Source of the DNA: Paractinoplanes tereljensis
GTDB lineage: Bacteria > Actinomycetota > Actinomycetes > Mycobacteriales > Micromonosporaceae
Length of the DNA: 64,000 nucleotides
Assembly: GCF_016862435.1 (NCBI RefSeq)
Contig: NZ_BOMY01000046.1
Coordinates: 186,001 to 250,000, forward strand
Direction of reading: 5' to 3'
The notes under the pieces were generated by a model. The model was given only the letters and a program-made list of their open reading frames with translations. It did no database searches and was not told the origin of the DNA. This document shows, in pieces, positions 30,212 through 39,095 of this stretch. The stretch's first letter is position 1, and each line of letters starts with the position of its first letter. Made by a program: the position numbers and the translations under genes.

Positions 30212-32517
30212 CGGCGTTGGCTGTGCCGGTTCGGGTCGCGGTTCGGACCTATACCGACGGGGTCGTGGTGGTCATGCCGGCCTACGACGAGCAGGACAAC
30301 CTGGCGGCTACCGTCACCGACTTCCTGCGTACGTTGGCTTCCGCTGACCTTCCGCATGCGGTGGTGGTGGTTGACGACGGCAGTGCGGACCGCACCGGGG
30401 AGGTGCTCGACGAGCTCGCGGCGGCGTACCCGGGGCGGGTCATCGCGGTTCACCACGCGGCCAATCAGGGCTATGGGGCCGCCGTGCGCACCGGCATCGC
30501 GGCTGCTCTCGAGCAGACCGAGCTGCGCTGGGTGTTGCTCACCGACTCGGACGGGCAGTTCCACAGCGACGACCTGGTCTCCTTCATCGACGTGCGGCGG
30601 CGGGAGCGGGCCGACGCTGTTATCGGGTACCGCGAGCAGCGGGCGGATCCCTGGCGGCGGCGGGTCAACGCGTGGATCTGGACTCGGCTGTGCCGGATCG
30701 TGCTCCAGGTTCCCAGCCGGGATGTGGACTGTGCGTTCAAACTGATCGACCGGCGGCTGCTCGACGGGGTGCGGCTGACCGGGGAGGCCGCGGCCATCTC
30801 GCCGGAGCTGCTTGCCAAGATCGGTGTGCGGGACGTGCGGCTGGTCGAGCATCCGGTGCAGCACCACCCCCGGCTGCACGGGGAGCAGACCGGCGCGAAG
30901 CTGTCGGTCATCGCGCGGTCGCTGGCCAGCCTGGCCGGCGTCTACTGGCAGATGGTCTGGGCCTCGGACAAGCAACCCTGGGTACGGCGGCTGCTGCGCC
31001 CGAAGGATCCGCTGCTCACCGTGGTCACGGTGGCCGCCATCCTGCTGTCCGTCGGCGGGTACCTGTACTTCCGGCATCAGGGCGCGGTGCTCGCCTACAA
31101 GGACGCCAACTCGCACCTGCTGATCGCGCGGCGGGTGCTGGAGAGTCCGACCGCCGGCGCCGCCCAGCTCGGCGGAGTGTGGTTACCCCTGCCGCATCTG
31201 CTCGCGCTGCCGCTGGTGTGGAACGACACGCTCTACCAGAACGGGCTGGCCGGGGCGGTCGTCTCGATGGCCGCCTTCGTGTTCACCGTGCGCTACCTCT
31301 ACCTGCTGGGGGCCTCGCTGGCGCGCAGCCGGTTCGCCGGAGTCGCCGCCGCGCTGCTGTTCGGGCTCAACGCCAACGCGCTCTATCTGCAGTCGACGGC
31401 GATGACCGAGAGTCTGCTGTTCGCCTGCATCGTGGCGACCATCCATTACCTGCACGAGTGGTGCCGGTTCGGCCGGTACCGGGATCTGATCGCCACCTCG
31501 GGCGCGATCCTGCTGGCCACGCTGACCCGGTACGAGGGATGGGTGCTCTGCCTGGCGGCGCTGGCCGTGGTGACGTACACGGAATTGCGCCGGCATCGCA
31601 GCTATATCCGTACCGAAGCCTCTTTTATCTTCTTTGGTTTCATCGCCTTTGCCGGCATCGCCGGCTGGTGTGTGTGGAACTTCGTCATCTTCCGGAATCC
31701 GCTGTACTGGAAGTTCGGCGAGTACGCCGATTCGTCGCTCTGGGTCAAGGAGGGCGAGGCGGCGGTCGGCGACCTGGGCGTTGCCACCCGGGCGTATTGG
31801 CTGGCCGCCGAACACAACATCGGGCTCGCGACGCTGCTGCTGGGCGGGCTCGGCACGGTGGTCTACGTCGCTCGTAATCGGCTTCGGCCGGAAGCCGTCG
31901 CCGTTTATCCGCTGCTGTTCTTCGGGGTCTTCTTCATCTATGCGCTCTATGCCGGTGAGCGCCCGCTGCACGTCAAGGAGATTAACGGCGAGCTGTACAA
32001 CGTCCGGTTCGGTCTGATCATGCTGATTCCGGCGTCGATTTTCGCCGGCTATCTGATCAGCCTGATTCCGTCGACGAAGAAGGTGGTGCAGGGAGTGGCC
32101 GCGGCCGGCGTGCTGGCCACCGCGCTCGCCGTGCCGGGCGTGGTCACCCTGGACGAGGCGCGCGAATTCCGGGGCAGCCAGTGGGAATCGGCGAACGCGG
32201 CCGCCTCGGCCTGGCTCCGGGTGCATCACGACGGCGGACTCACGCTGATGATGTCGTACGAGAACGAGTCGGTGACCTTCGATTCGCGCATTCCCACCCA
32301 GCGAATCGTCTACGAGGGCAGCTACCAGATGTGGGAGCCGGCGCTGCGGGATCCGGCCGCCCAGCACATCGAGTGGATCTATATGCGCGGGCTGCCCGGC
32401 CAGGAAGACCTGGTGTTCAAGCAGCTGGACGGAACTCCGCAGCTCACCGATCGGTACGACCTCGTCTACCACGCGGGTGACCGCATGATCTACCACCGGA
32501 AGGAGCAGGTGCGGTGA
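30208..32517 (+). CDS. GT2 glycosyltransferase fused to a polytopic PMT/ArnT-like membrane half
   Basis: 769 residues. The N-terminal GT-A domain (about 18-235) is of the dolichyl-phosphate-mannose-synthase type: PAYDEQDNLAA, VVVDDGSADRTG and the metal-binding TDSDGQF. It should make a polyprenyl-phosphate sugar on the inner face. From about residue 270 on are 10-12 transmembrane helices with an external acidic loop region near YKDANSHLLIARRVLESPT, like GT-C (ArnT/PMT) enzymes that use such lipid-linked sugars outside. The fusion would couple donor synthesis and use. It overlaps both neighbours by 4 bp (ATGA, GTGA). Sugar and acceptor unknown. Confidence 0.85.
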   Translation: MTALAVPVRVAVRTYTDGVVVVMPAYDEQDNLAATVTDFLRTLASADLPHAVVVVDDGSADRTGEVLDELAAAYPGRVIAVHHAANQGYGAAVRTGIAAALEQTELRWVLLTDSDGQFHSDDLVSFIDVRRRERADAVIGYREQRADPWRRRVNAWIWTRLCRIVLQVPSRDVDCAFKLIDRRLLDGVRLTGEAAAISPELLAKIGVRDVRLVEHPVQHHPRLHGEQTGAKLSVIARSLASLAGVYWQMVWASDKQPWVRRLLRPKDPLLTVVTVAAILLSVGGYLYFRHQGAVLAYKDANSHLLIARRVLESPTAGAAQLGGVWLPLPHLLALPLVWNDTLYQNGLAGAVVSMAAFVFTVRYLYLLGASLARSRFAGVAAALLFGLNANALYLQSTAMTESLLFACIVATIHYLHEWCRFGRYRDLIATSGAILLATLTRYEGWVLCLAALAVVTYTELRRHRSYIRTEASFIFFGFIAFAGIAGWCVWNFVIFRNPLYWKFGEYADSSLWVKEGEAAVGDLGVATRAYWLAAEHNIGLATLLLGGLGTVVYVARNRLRPEAVAVYPLLFFGVFFIYALYAGERPLHVKEINGELYNVRFGLIMLIPASIFAGYLISLIPSTKKVVQGVAAAGVLATALAVPGVVTLDEAREFRGSQWESANAAASAWLRVHHDGGLTLMMSYENESVTFDSRIPTQRIVYEGSYQMWEPALRDPAAQHIEWIYMRGLPGQEDLVFKQLDGTPQLTDRYDLVYHAGDRMIYHRKEQVR

Positions 32518-33947
32518 CCCAGGTGCGGGTGGAGAGTCCTCTAGCCACGCTGAGCCCGGAACTGAGCGCGCAGAAGCTGCTCAGCCGGGGCCAGGCGGTC
32601 GGCGGGGTGGTGGTCATCGCGACCGTCGTGCTGCTGCTGACCCTCTCGGCCACCGTCGGGTTCGGACCGTCCGTGCTGTGGTACGGCCAGTTCGCGGTGG
32701 CCGCGGTGACCGTGGTGTACGTCGCGGTGATCGCGTTCAAGCTGGCCATGGTCTTCCGGGCCGACGGTTCGCCGGTGCTGCGGTTCGAGCCCGACGACCT
32801 GCACGCCATCCCGGATCAGGACCTCGCCCGGTACACCATTCTGGTGCCGCTCTACCGCGAGGCGTCTGTCCTCCCGTACCTGGTGGAGCGGTTGTCGGCC
32901 CTTGATTATCCGGCCGACAAAGTGCAGATTCTGCTGCTCATCGAGGAGGACGACACCGAGACCCGGGCCGCGCTCGCCTCGATGGAGCTGGCCACGCAGT
33001 TCGAGGTGGTGCTGATCCCGGATTCGCCGCCGAAGACCAAGCCGAAGGCCTGCAACGTCGGGCTGTCCCGGGCCACCGGCGAGTTCTGCGTCATCTACGA
33101 CGCCGAGGACCGGCCGGACGCCGACCAACTGCGCAAGGCGGTGCTCGCCTTCCGGCTGCTGCCCGACCGGGTGGTCTGCGTCCAGGCCGAACTGCACTAC
33201 TGGAACCCGTGGACCAACTGGCTCACCCGGTGTTTCGCCGCCGAGTACGCCACCAACTTCAGCCTCTCGCTGCGGGGCCTGGACCGGCACCGGCTGGCCA
33301 TCCCGCTGGGCGGTACCTCCAACCACTTCCGCACCGACGCGCTGCGCGAGTTGGGCGGCTGGGATCAGTACAACGTCACCGAGGACGCCGACCTGGGCAT
33401 CCGGATCGCCCGGCGCGGCTGGGACGTGCGGATGATGGTCTCGGTGACCGAGGAGGAGGCCAACAGCCGCCTGGGCAACTGGGTCCGGCAGCGCAGCCGG
33501 TGGATCAAGGGGTACATCCAGACCTGGCTCGTGCACTCCCGGCATCCGGTGCGGGTCTGGCGGGAACTGGGCACCAAGCGGGCCGTGGCGATGCACCTGA
33601 CCCTCGGGTTCTCCACCTTCACCACGCTGATCAACCCGATCTTCTGGGCGCTGTTCGTCAGTTACCTGATCACCGGGCCGAAGTACCTGGAACCGCTCTT
33701 CCCGCCGCTCAGCCTGTACGCCGGCCTGGCCACCATGGTGCTGGGCAACGTGATGATGTGCTACTGCCTGATGAACGGCTGCATGGAGCGTGGCCTGCAT
33801 CGGGCGGTGCGGGCGATGCTGACCGTCCCGCTCTACTGGGGACTGATGAGCGTGGCCGCGTACAAGGCGGTCTTCCAGCTCCTTCGACCCAGCAAACGGC
33901 ACTTCTGGGAGCTGACCGAGCACGGGCTGGTCTCCCATGAGGCGTAG
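32514..33947 (+). CDS. Processive-type GT2 glycosyltransferase (cellulose-synthase-like)
   Basis: 477 residues from a GTG overlapping the previous stop. Two N-terminal transmembrane helices (about 22-42 and 50-75), then the GT-A domain (about 100-330) with IYDAEDRPD (DxD-like), TEDADLG and the processive motif RQRSRWIKGY, then three or four C-terminal helices. This is the BcsA/HasA layout of enzymes that elongate and extrude beta-linked polysaccharide. No PilZ domain is seen, so no direct c-di-GMP control. Third of four coupled genes. Confidence 0.9.
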   Translation: MTQVRVESPLATLSPELSAQKLLSRGQAVGGVVVIATVVLLLTLSATVGFGPSVLWYGQFAVAAVTVVYVAVIAFKLAMVFRADGSPVLRFEPDDLHAIPDQDLARYTILVPLYREASVLPYLVERLSALDYPADKVQILLLIEEDDTETRAALASMELATQFEVVLIPDSPPKTKPKACNVGLSRATGEFCVIYDAEDRPDADQLRKAVLAFRLLPDRVVCVQAELHYWNPWTNWLTRCFAAEYATNFSLSLRGLDRHRLAIPLGGTSNHFRTDALRELGGWDQYNVTEDADLGIRIARRGWDVRMMVSVTEEEANSRLGNWVRQRSRWIKGYIQTWLVHSRHPVRVWRELGTKRAVAMHLTLGFSTFTTLINPIFWALFVSYLITGPKYLEPLFPPLSLYAGLATMVLGNVMMCYCLMNGCMERGLHRAVRAMLTVPLYWGLMSVAAYKAVFQLLRPSKRHFWELTEHGLVSHEA

Positions 33948-36900
33948 CGCTGCGCTTTTACTTCTGCTGGCGGTCCTGGTCGCTCCGCAACCCGCGTACG
34001 CGGCACCGCCGGCTTCGTTCGACCGCACCCTGCTCGCCGACGGGTTGGACGCGCCGACCGCGTTCCGGTTCGCGCCGGACGGAAGCGTTTTCATCGCCGA
34101 GAAGAACGGCGCGGTCCGGCTGTACGACCATGGTGAGCTGCACGCCGAGCCGATGATCACGCTGCCCACCGCGAACGCCGACGAGCGCGGGTTGCTCGGT
34201 CTCGAGCTCGACCCGAACTTCGCCACCAACCACTACATCTACCTGGCCTACACCCACGCGGAGAACCTGAACCGGCTCAGCCGTTTCACGGTTACCGGGC
34301 ACACCATCGACCCGGCGTCGGAGTTCGTGCTGCTCAAGTCCAACCAGCAGGCCAACGTCTTCCACCACGGCGGCGAGGTGCGGTTCGGTCCGGACGGCAA
34401 GCTGTACTGGTCGCTGGGCATCAACGTCTATCACCCCAACGCGCCCAACCTGGGCACGATCCACGGCAAGATCCTTCGGATCAATGCCGACGGGACCATT
34501 CCGCCGGACAATCCGTTCGTCGGCATTCCGGGCGCGGAGCCGGCCATTTGGGGGTACGGGCTACGCAACACCTTCCGGTTCGACATCGTCCCGAACGGGC
34601 CCAACGCCGGTAAACCGCTCGGCGGCGACGTGGGCGGCTCGGAGTTCGAGGAACTCAATCTCATCGAGAAGGGCGCCAACTACGGCTGGCCGAACGCGGA
34701 AGGAGTGTGTGCCGGCTGCGGATATGCCCAACCGGTCTACACCTATCCGCACACCGCGCCGCCGGCCAGCGCCGGGTCGATCACCTCGGTGGCGGTCTAC
34801 ACCGGAGACACTTTCCCTAGCGAGTTCCACAACGCGGTCTTCATCGGCGACTACACGCTCGGTTTCATCAAGTACCTGACCATGGACGACACATTCACCA
34901 GCGTCATCGCCGTGCACGACTTCGACCTGGACGCCGGGACGCCGGTGCAGCTGGCGGTCGGCCCGGACGGCAACCTCTACCAGCTCGACATCTATCCCGG
35001 GGCGTTCTATCGGATCGCGCCGTCCGGCGGCAACCGGGCGCCGGTCGCCAAGGCCGCCGCCTCGCCGGACAACGGACTCGGCCCGCTCGACGTCTCGTTC
35101 TCCTCGGCCGGCTCGGCCGATCCCGACGGCACCGCCCTGTCCTACGCCTGGGACTTCGGCGACGGCTCTACTTCAACCGCACAAAACCCCACCCATGCGT
35201 ACGCCGTCAACGGTGTCTACCCGGCGAAACTGACCGTGAGCGACGGCGACAAGACCGGCACCGCCACGGTCGAGGTGCAGGTCGGCAACCGAAGACCGAC
35301 CGGAGTCATCACCACGCCGGTAACCCAGTCCCGGTACGACGCGGGCGACACGATCAGTTACGCCGGCACGGCCAGTGACCCCGATCAGGGCGCGCTGCCG
35401 GCCAGTGCTTACTCCTGGTCGGTGGTGTTCCATCACGCCGATCACGTGCACCCGTTCCTCGGCCCGATCACCGGGGTCACCGGCGGCACGTTCACCATTC
35501 CGCGGATCGCCGACAACGTCGCCACCACCTGGTACGAGATCCGGCTCACCGTGACCGACGGCGGCGGCCTGACCCACACGTCGTCGGTCGCGGTCAAGCC
35601 GAACCTGGTGCATCTCACCTTCAAGGCCAACGTCGAGGGCCTGCAGTACGCGGTCGACGGCATTCCGGCCACCGCGACCTACACCGAGAGTGCGGTGGTC
35701 GGCGTGCAGCGGACACTCAGCGCGGCCTCACCGCAGTTCCTGGACGGTAAGCAGTACCTCTATCACGGCTGGTCGGACGGGCTGGCCCAGACGCACACCG
35801 TCACCACGCCCGCGGTGGACGCTACGTACACGGTGAACTTCGACCAGATCAACCCGCCGCCGGCGCCGTGGGACAGCGACGACGTCGGCACCCGGACCAT
35901 TGCCGGGCTTTCCTCGTACGACGAGGGCGTCTACACCGTCAAGGGCGGCGGCCACGACATCTGGGACGCCACCGATGAGTTCCGGTACGTCCATCAGCCG
36001 CTGCTCGGCGACGGGGAGATCGTGGCCCGGGTGACCGCGCAGAGCGACACCTACGAGTGGGCCAAGGCCGGCATCATGATCAAGGAGTCGGCCACCTCCG
36101 GCGCGCCGTACGCGCTGATCGGGGTGACGCCGACACACGGGATGCACTTCCAGGCGAAGTTCGGCGAGGACGGCGGCGAGTTCCCGTACGCCTTCCCGAA
36201 CGCGTGGATGAAGCTGACCCGGGTCGGCGACACGGTCACCGCCTATGCGTCCGGCGACGGCGTTACCTGGTCGCCGATCGGGTCGACGACGCTGGCGATG
36301 GCCACCAACGCCACCATCGGCCTGTTCGTCACCTCGCACGACAACAACGTGCTGTCCGCGGCCGTCTTCGACAACGTCAGCGTGGTCGGCGACGTGAACC
36401 CGGCACTGCCGGCGCCCTGGGTCCACCAGGACGTGGGCGCTCCCGCGCTGGCCGGGACGGGCACCGAGATCGCCGGAACGTTCACGGTGGCCGGCGCGGG
36501 CGGCGACGTCTGGGGCGACGCGGACCAGTTCCACTTCGTGCACCAGCCGCTCACCGGCGACGGCACGGTCATCGCCCAGGTCGTGTCCCAGCAGGGAACC
36601 GAGGAGTGGGCCAAGGCCGGCATCATGCTGAAGGCGTCCACCACGGCCGGTTCCCCGTACGCGGCGATGATGGTCACCCCCGAGCACGGCACCCGGATGC
36701 AGGCCAACTTCGCCACCAGCCTGGCCGGCAGCGCGGGTACCGCACCGCGCTGGCTCAAGCTGACCCGCCGGGGCAACGTGGTCACCGGCCACGAGTCGGC
36801 CGACGGCACCGCGTGGACGCTTGTCGGCACGGTCGACCTCGGCCCACTGCCGGCGTCGGTCGAGGTCGGTCTCTTCGTTACCTCGCACGATGCCGGGGCG

Positions 36901-37476
36901 CTCGGCACCGCGACGTTCGACCATGTCAGCGTGGGTGCCGCGGCACCGGGCCTGCCGGTCGGCTGGAACCAGGCCGACGTCGGGGCGCCGGCCCTGCTCG
37001 GCTCGGCGTCGGTCAGCGGCAGCACCTGGACCGTGGCCGGCGCCGGCCACGACATCTGGAACGACACCGACCAGTTCCACTACGTGTACCGCGAGCTGCC
37101 CGGCGACGGCACGATCGTGGCCCGCCCGCTGACCCAGGGCAACACCAGCGACTGGGCCAAGTCCGGCGTCATGATCAAGGAAGCGGCGTCCCCGCTGACC
37201 CCGTACGTGGCTCTCTTCCTGTCCCCCGGCCACGGCATCCACCTGCAGACCGGCTTCAACAGCGACGCCGACGGCGGCCCCGGCAGCGTACGAACCTGGC
37301 TGAAACTGACCAGGCTGGGCGACACGGTGACGGGTTACCGCTCCACCGACGGCGTCACCTGGACCGAGCTGGGCACCGCGACGCTGACCGGCCCAGCGAC
37401 GATCGGCCTGTTCGTAACGTCCCACAACGGCAGCGCCCTGAACACCACCACCTTCGACCAGGTAGCCGTCTCATAA
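33937..37476 (+). CDS. Secreted sugar dehydrogenase-like beta-propeller with PKD and three repeated lectin-like domains
   Basis: 1179 residues; ATG 33937 lies inside the end of the previous gene (11-bp overlap). Signal peptide 1-22 (LLLLLAVLVAPQPAYAA). Residues 28-365 form the PQQ-type glucose/sorbosone dehydrogenase propeller (LERGLLGLELDPNF-like, GKILRINADG, WGYGLRNTFRF, NYGWPNAEG). A PKD domain covers 370-450 (YAWDFGDG), another beta domain 455-540, then three copies of a roughly 180-residue DUF1349/concanavalin-like domain starting near 645, 828 and 1007 (each with WxxxDVG, DxFxxVxxxLxGDG and WAKxGxMxK). It is probably exported to act on or bind the operon's glycan. The C-terminal triplication is striking. 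Confidence 0.88.
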   Translation: MRRSAALLLLLAVLVAPQPAYAAPPASFDRTLLADGLDAPTAFRFAPDGSVFIAEKNGAVRLYDHGELHAEPMITLPTANADERGLLGLELDPNFATNHYIYLAYTHAENLNRLSRFTVTGHTIDPASEFVLLKSNQQANVFHHGGEVRFGPDGKLYWSLGINVYHPNAPNLGTIHGKILRINADGTIPPDNPFVGIPGAEPAIWGYGLRNTFRFDIVPNGPNAGKPLGGDVGGSEFEELNLIEKGANYGWPNAEGVCAGCGYAQPVYTYPHTAPPASAGSITSVAVYTGDTFPSEFHNAVFIGDYTLGFIKYLTMDDTFTSVIAVHDFDLDAGTPVQLAVGPDGNLYQLDIYPGAFYRIAPSGGNRAPVAKAAASPDNGLGPLDVSFSSAGSADPDGTALSYAWDFGDGSTSTAQNPTHAYAVNGVYPAKLTVSDGDKTGTATVEVQVGNRRPTGVITTPVTQSRYDAGDTISYAGTASDPDQGALPASAYSWSVVFHHADHVHPFLGPITGVTGGTFTIPRIADNVATTWYEIRLTVTDGGGLTHTSSVAVKPNLVHLTFKANVEGLQYAVDGIPATATYTESAVVGVQRTLSAASPQFLDGKQYLYHGWSDGLAQTHTVTTPAVDATYTVNFDQINPPPAPWDSDDVGTRTIAGLSSYDEGVYTVKGGGHDIWDATDEFRYVHQPLLGDGEIVARVTAQSDTYEWAKAGIMIKESATSGAPYALIGVTPTHGMHFQAKFGEDGGEFPYAFPNAWMKLTRVGDTVTAYASGDGVTWSPIGSTTLAMATNATIGLFVTSHDNNVLSAAVFDNVSVVGDVNPALPAPWVHQDVGAPALAGTGTEIAGTFTVAGAGGDVWGDADQFHFVHQPLTGDGTVIAQVVSQQGTEEWAKAGIMLKASTTAGSPYAAMMVTPEHGTRMQANFATSLAGSAGTAPRWLKLTRRGNVVTGHESADGTAWTLVGTVDLGPLPASVEVGLFVTSHDAGALGTATFDHVSVGAAAPGLPVGWNQADVGAPALLGSASVSGSTWTVAGAGHDIWNDTDQFHYVYRELPGDGTIVARPLTQGNTSDWAKSGVMIKEAASPLTPYVALFLSPGHGIHLQTGFNSDADGGPGSVRTWLKLTRLGDTVTGYRSTDGVTWTELGTATLTGPATIGLFVTSHNGSALNTTTFDQVAVS

Positions 37477-37562
37477 AACGGGATATTTCGCCCTCAAGCT
37501 GCGGAAGAAAAGTACCTGCAGATGCGGAGAATAACCGCCCGCATTCCGACTCTGGCCTGCGC

Positions 37563-38990
37563 TTATGCCGCGCGGGTTTGCCAGGCTTGAAGGAGGTCGG
37601 TCGGGCCGTACGCGGCGTCGAGGCCGGAGGTCGACACGCCGCTGCGGCTGAGCGCCACCAACGGGATCGGGTCGTCGGTGATGGTCAGCCGGTGTCTCTG
37701 CAACGCCAGGAGATCGTGATTGTCGAACGCGGAGTTCTCCAGCCACTTGATGGAGCCGACGAAGAGCAGTTGCTTGGCCACGGGTCCGCGGTCCGCGCCG
37801 ACGATGTCGATCTCGATGCTGTTGGAGCGCGTCCAGTAGGAGCCGACCGCCGGAGCCGAGGGCAGGACGCCGTCCGGCAGGAGCCGAGCCAGCGACTCCC
37901 GGAGGAGCGGTTCCACCGCGCGTCCGCGCCAGCTCGTCCAGCCGGTCCTGATTCGTTGCAGGGTGATGTCGCCGCGCAGGCGTTCGATCTCGGCCAGGTA
38001 CGGGCCGACGAAGGTCAGCCAGAAGCGCAGGTAGGGGTCGGTGACCCGGTAGCGCCGATCCTTCGACGTTCCGGTGGAGATCGGCAATTCGCCGGCCACG
38101 ATGCGCTTGTCGATGAGTACCTGGGTGGCGCGCGTCAACGTCGAGTGAGAGATGCCGCCGGCCGCTTGGGCGATGTTGGTGAACGTTCGCTCGCCGCTGC
38201 CGATCGCGTACAGGACCGTTCGCCCCAGCGCGGAGCTGGGGAATTCCGCGGCGAGGGATCGTTCGGCCGAGACGAGCAGGGGGGAGACCGGATTGGCCAG
38301 CTCCGTGGACAGGAACTGCCAGAGATCGGTGCCCGGCCGCCAGTCCGCGCAGAGCAGCGGAAGACCACCGGTCACCAGGGCGGCATCGAATGCCTCGGCG
38401 GGGGCCAGACCGAGCATGTCGCCGACCTCGGCCGGATTGAGCGGGCCGAGAACCATTTCCTTGCCGCGCTGGTGAAAGGGCCGGCCGTAGGAACCCAGCG
38501 CCTCCATCATCGACAGGTCGGACCCGATCAGCACGAGCAGCACGGGCTTACGGCTCAACTCGCGGTCCCATGCCCGCTGGAGAATTCCTTCGAAGGCATC
38601 GACGCGGTCGACCAGGTACGGCACTTCGTCGATCACGACGATGCTCGGCCGGTCGTCCGGCAGTACGCCGGCGAGTTGGCGTAGGGCGGCACTCCAGTTT
38701 CCCGGGGTGGCGTCGTCGAACACCGCCCGGTCGGGCAGGGTCGAGGATCGGACCGCTTCGGTGAACGCCTCCAGCTCGATCTCGGCGGACGCGCCGGCCG
38801 CGGTGAAGAACACGGCGGGCACGCCGGCGCGGTCGACGAACGCCTCCACCAGGCTGGACTTGCCGATCCGGCGGCGGCCCCGGATGAGGAGGCACTGCCC
38901 CGGGTGCGGATCGCCGGTGGCCGCGCCGACCTCGGGGAGCAGGGTCCCGATGGTGGCGAGCTGTCGCTCTCGGCCCTGGAACGCGACCAT
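37563..38990 (-). CDS. AAA ATPase of the archaeal-type DUF234 family
   Basis: 475 residues. An N-terminal STAND-like ATPase: Walker A GRRRIGKSS (about 37-45), Walker B SIVVIDEVPYLVD, sensor LIGSDLSMME. A winged helix (about 250-310, TFTNIAQAAGGISHSTLTRATQVL) and the C-terminal nuclease-like DUF234 region (RYRVTDPYLRFWLTFV, then SIEIDIVGADRG, with the D/E residues of a PD-(D/E)xK-like fold) follow. Such proteins are common in archaea and mobile regions, and their role is unclear. It is preceded by a striking set of 15-bp iterons. Single gene. Confidence 0.85.
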   Translation of the reverse strand: MVAFQGRERQLATIGTLLPEVGAATGDPHPGQCLLIRGRRRIGKSSLVEAFVDRAGVPAVFFTAAGASAEIELEAFTEAVRSSTLPDRAVFDDATPGNWSAALRQLAGVLPDDRPSIVVIDEVPYLVDRVDAFEGILQRAWDRELSRKPVLLVLIGSDLSMMEALGSYGRPFHQRGKEMVLGPLNPAEVGDMLGLAPAEAFDAALVTGGLPLLCADWRPGTDLWQFLSTELANPVSPLLVSAERSLAAEFPSSALGRTVLYAIGSGERTFTNIAQAAGGISHSTLTRATQVLIDKRIVAGELPISTGTSKDRRYRVTDPYLRFWLTFVGPYLAEIERLRGDITLQRIRTGWTSWRGRAVEPLLRESLARLLPDGVLPSAPAVGSYWTRSNSIEIDIVGADRGPVAKQLLFVGSIKWLENSAFDNHDLLALQRHRLTITDDPIPLVALSRSGVSTSGLDAAYGPTDLLQAWQTRAA

Positions 38991-39016
38991 GGAGACCCCC
39001 GCATGCTTCCGGCAAA

Positions 39017-39070
39017 GATGGTATCGCTGGCGATAGTATCTTCAGAGATAGTATCGGATGCGACACCATC
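39017..39070. promoter_or_regulatory. Four 15-bp iterons upstream of the DUF234 ATPase
   Basis: GATGGTATC (39017), GATAGTATC (39032), GATAGTATC (39047) and GACACCATC (39062) recur exactly every 15 bp with unrelated 6-bp spacers. The core GATA-G-TATC is itself palindromic. They start 27 bp upstream of the ATPase start codon, so likely an operator array, perhaps for autoregulation. Confidence 0.8.
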
Positions 39071-39095
39071 TTAGCCGCCGTTCCGCGACGCTGGG

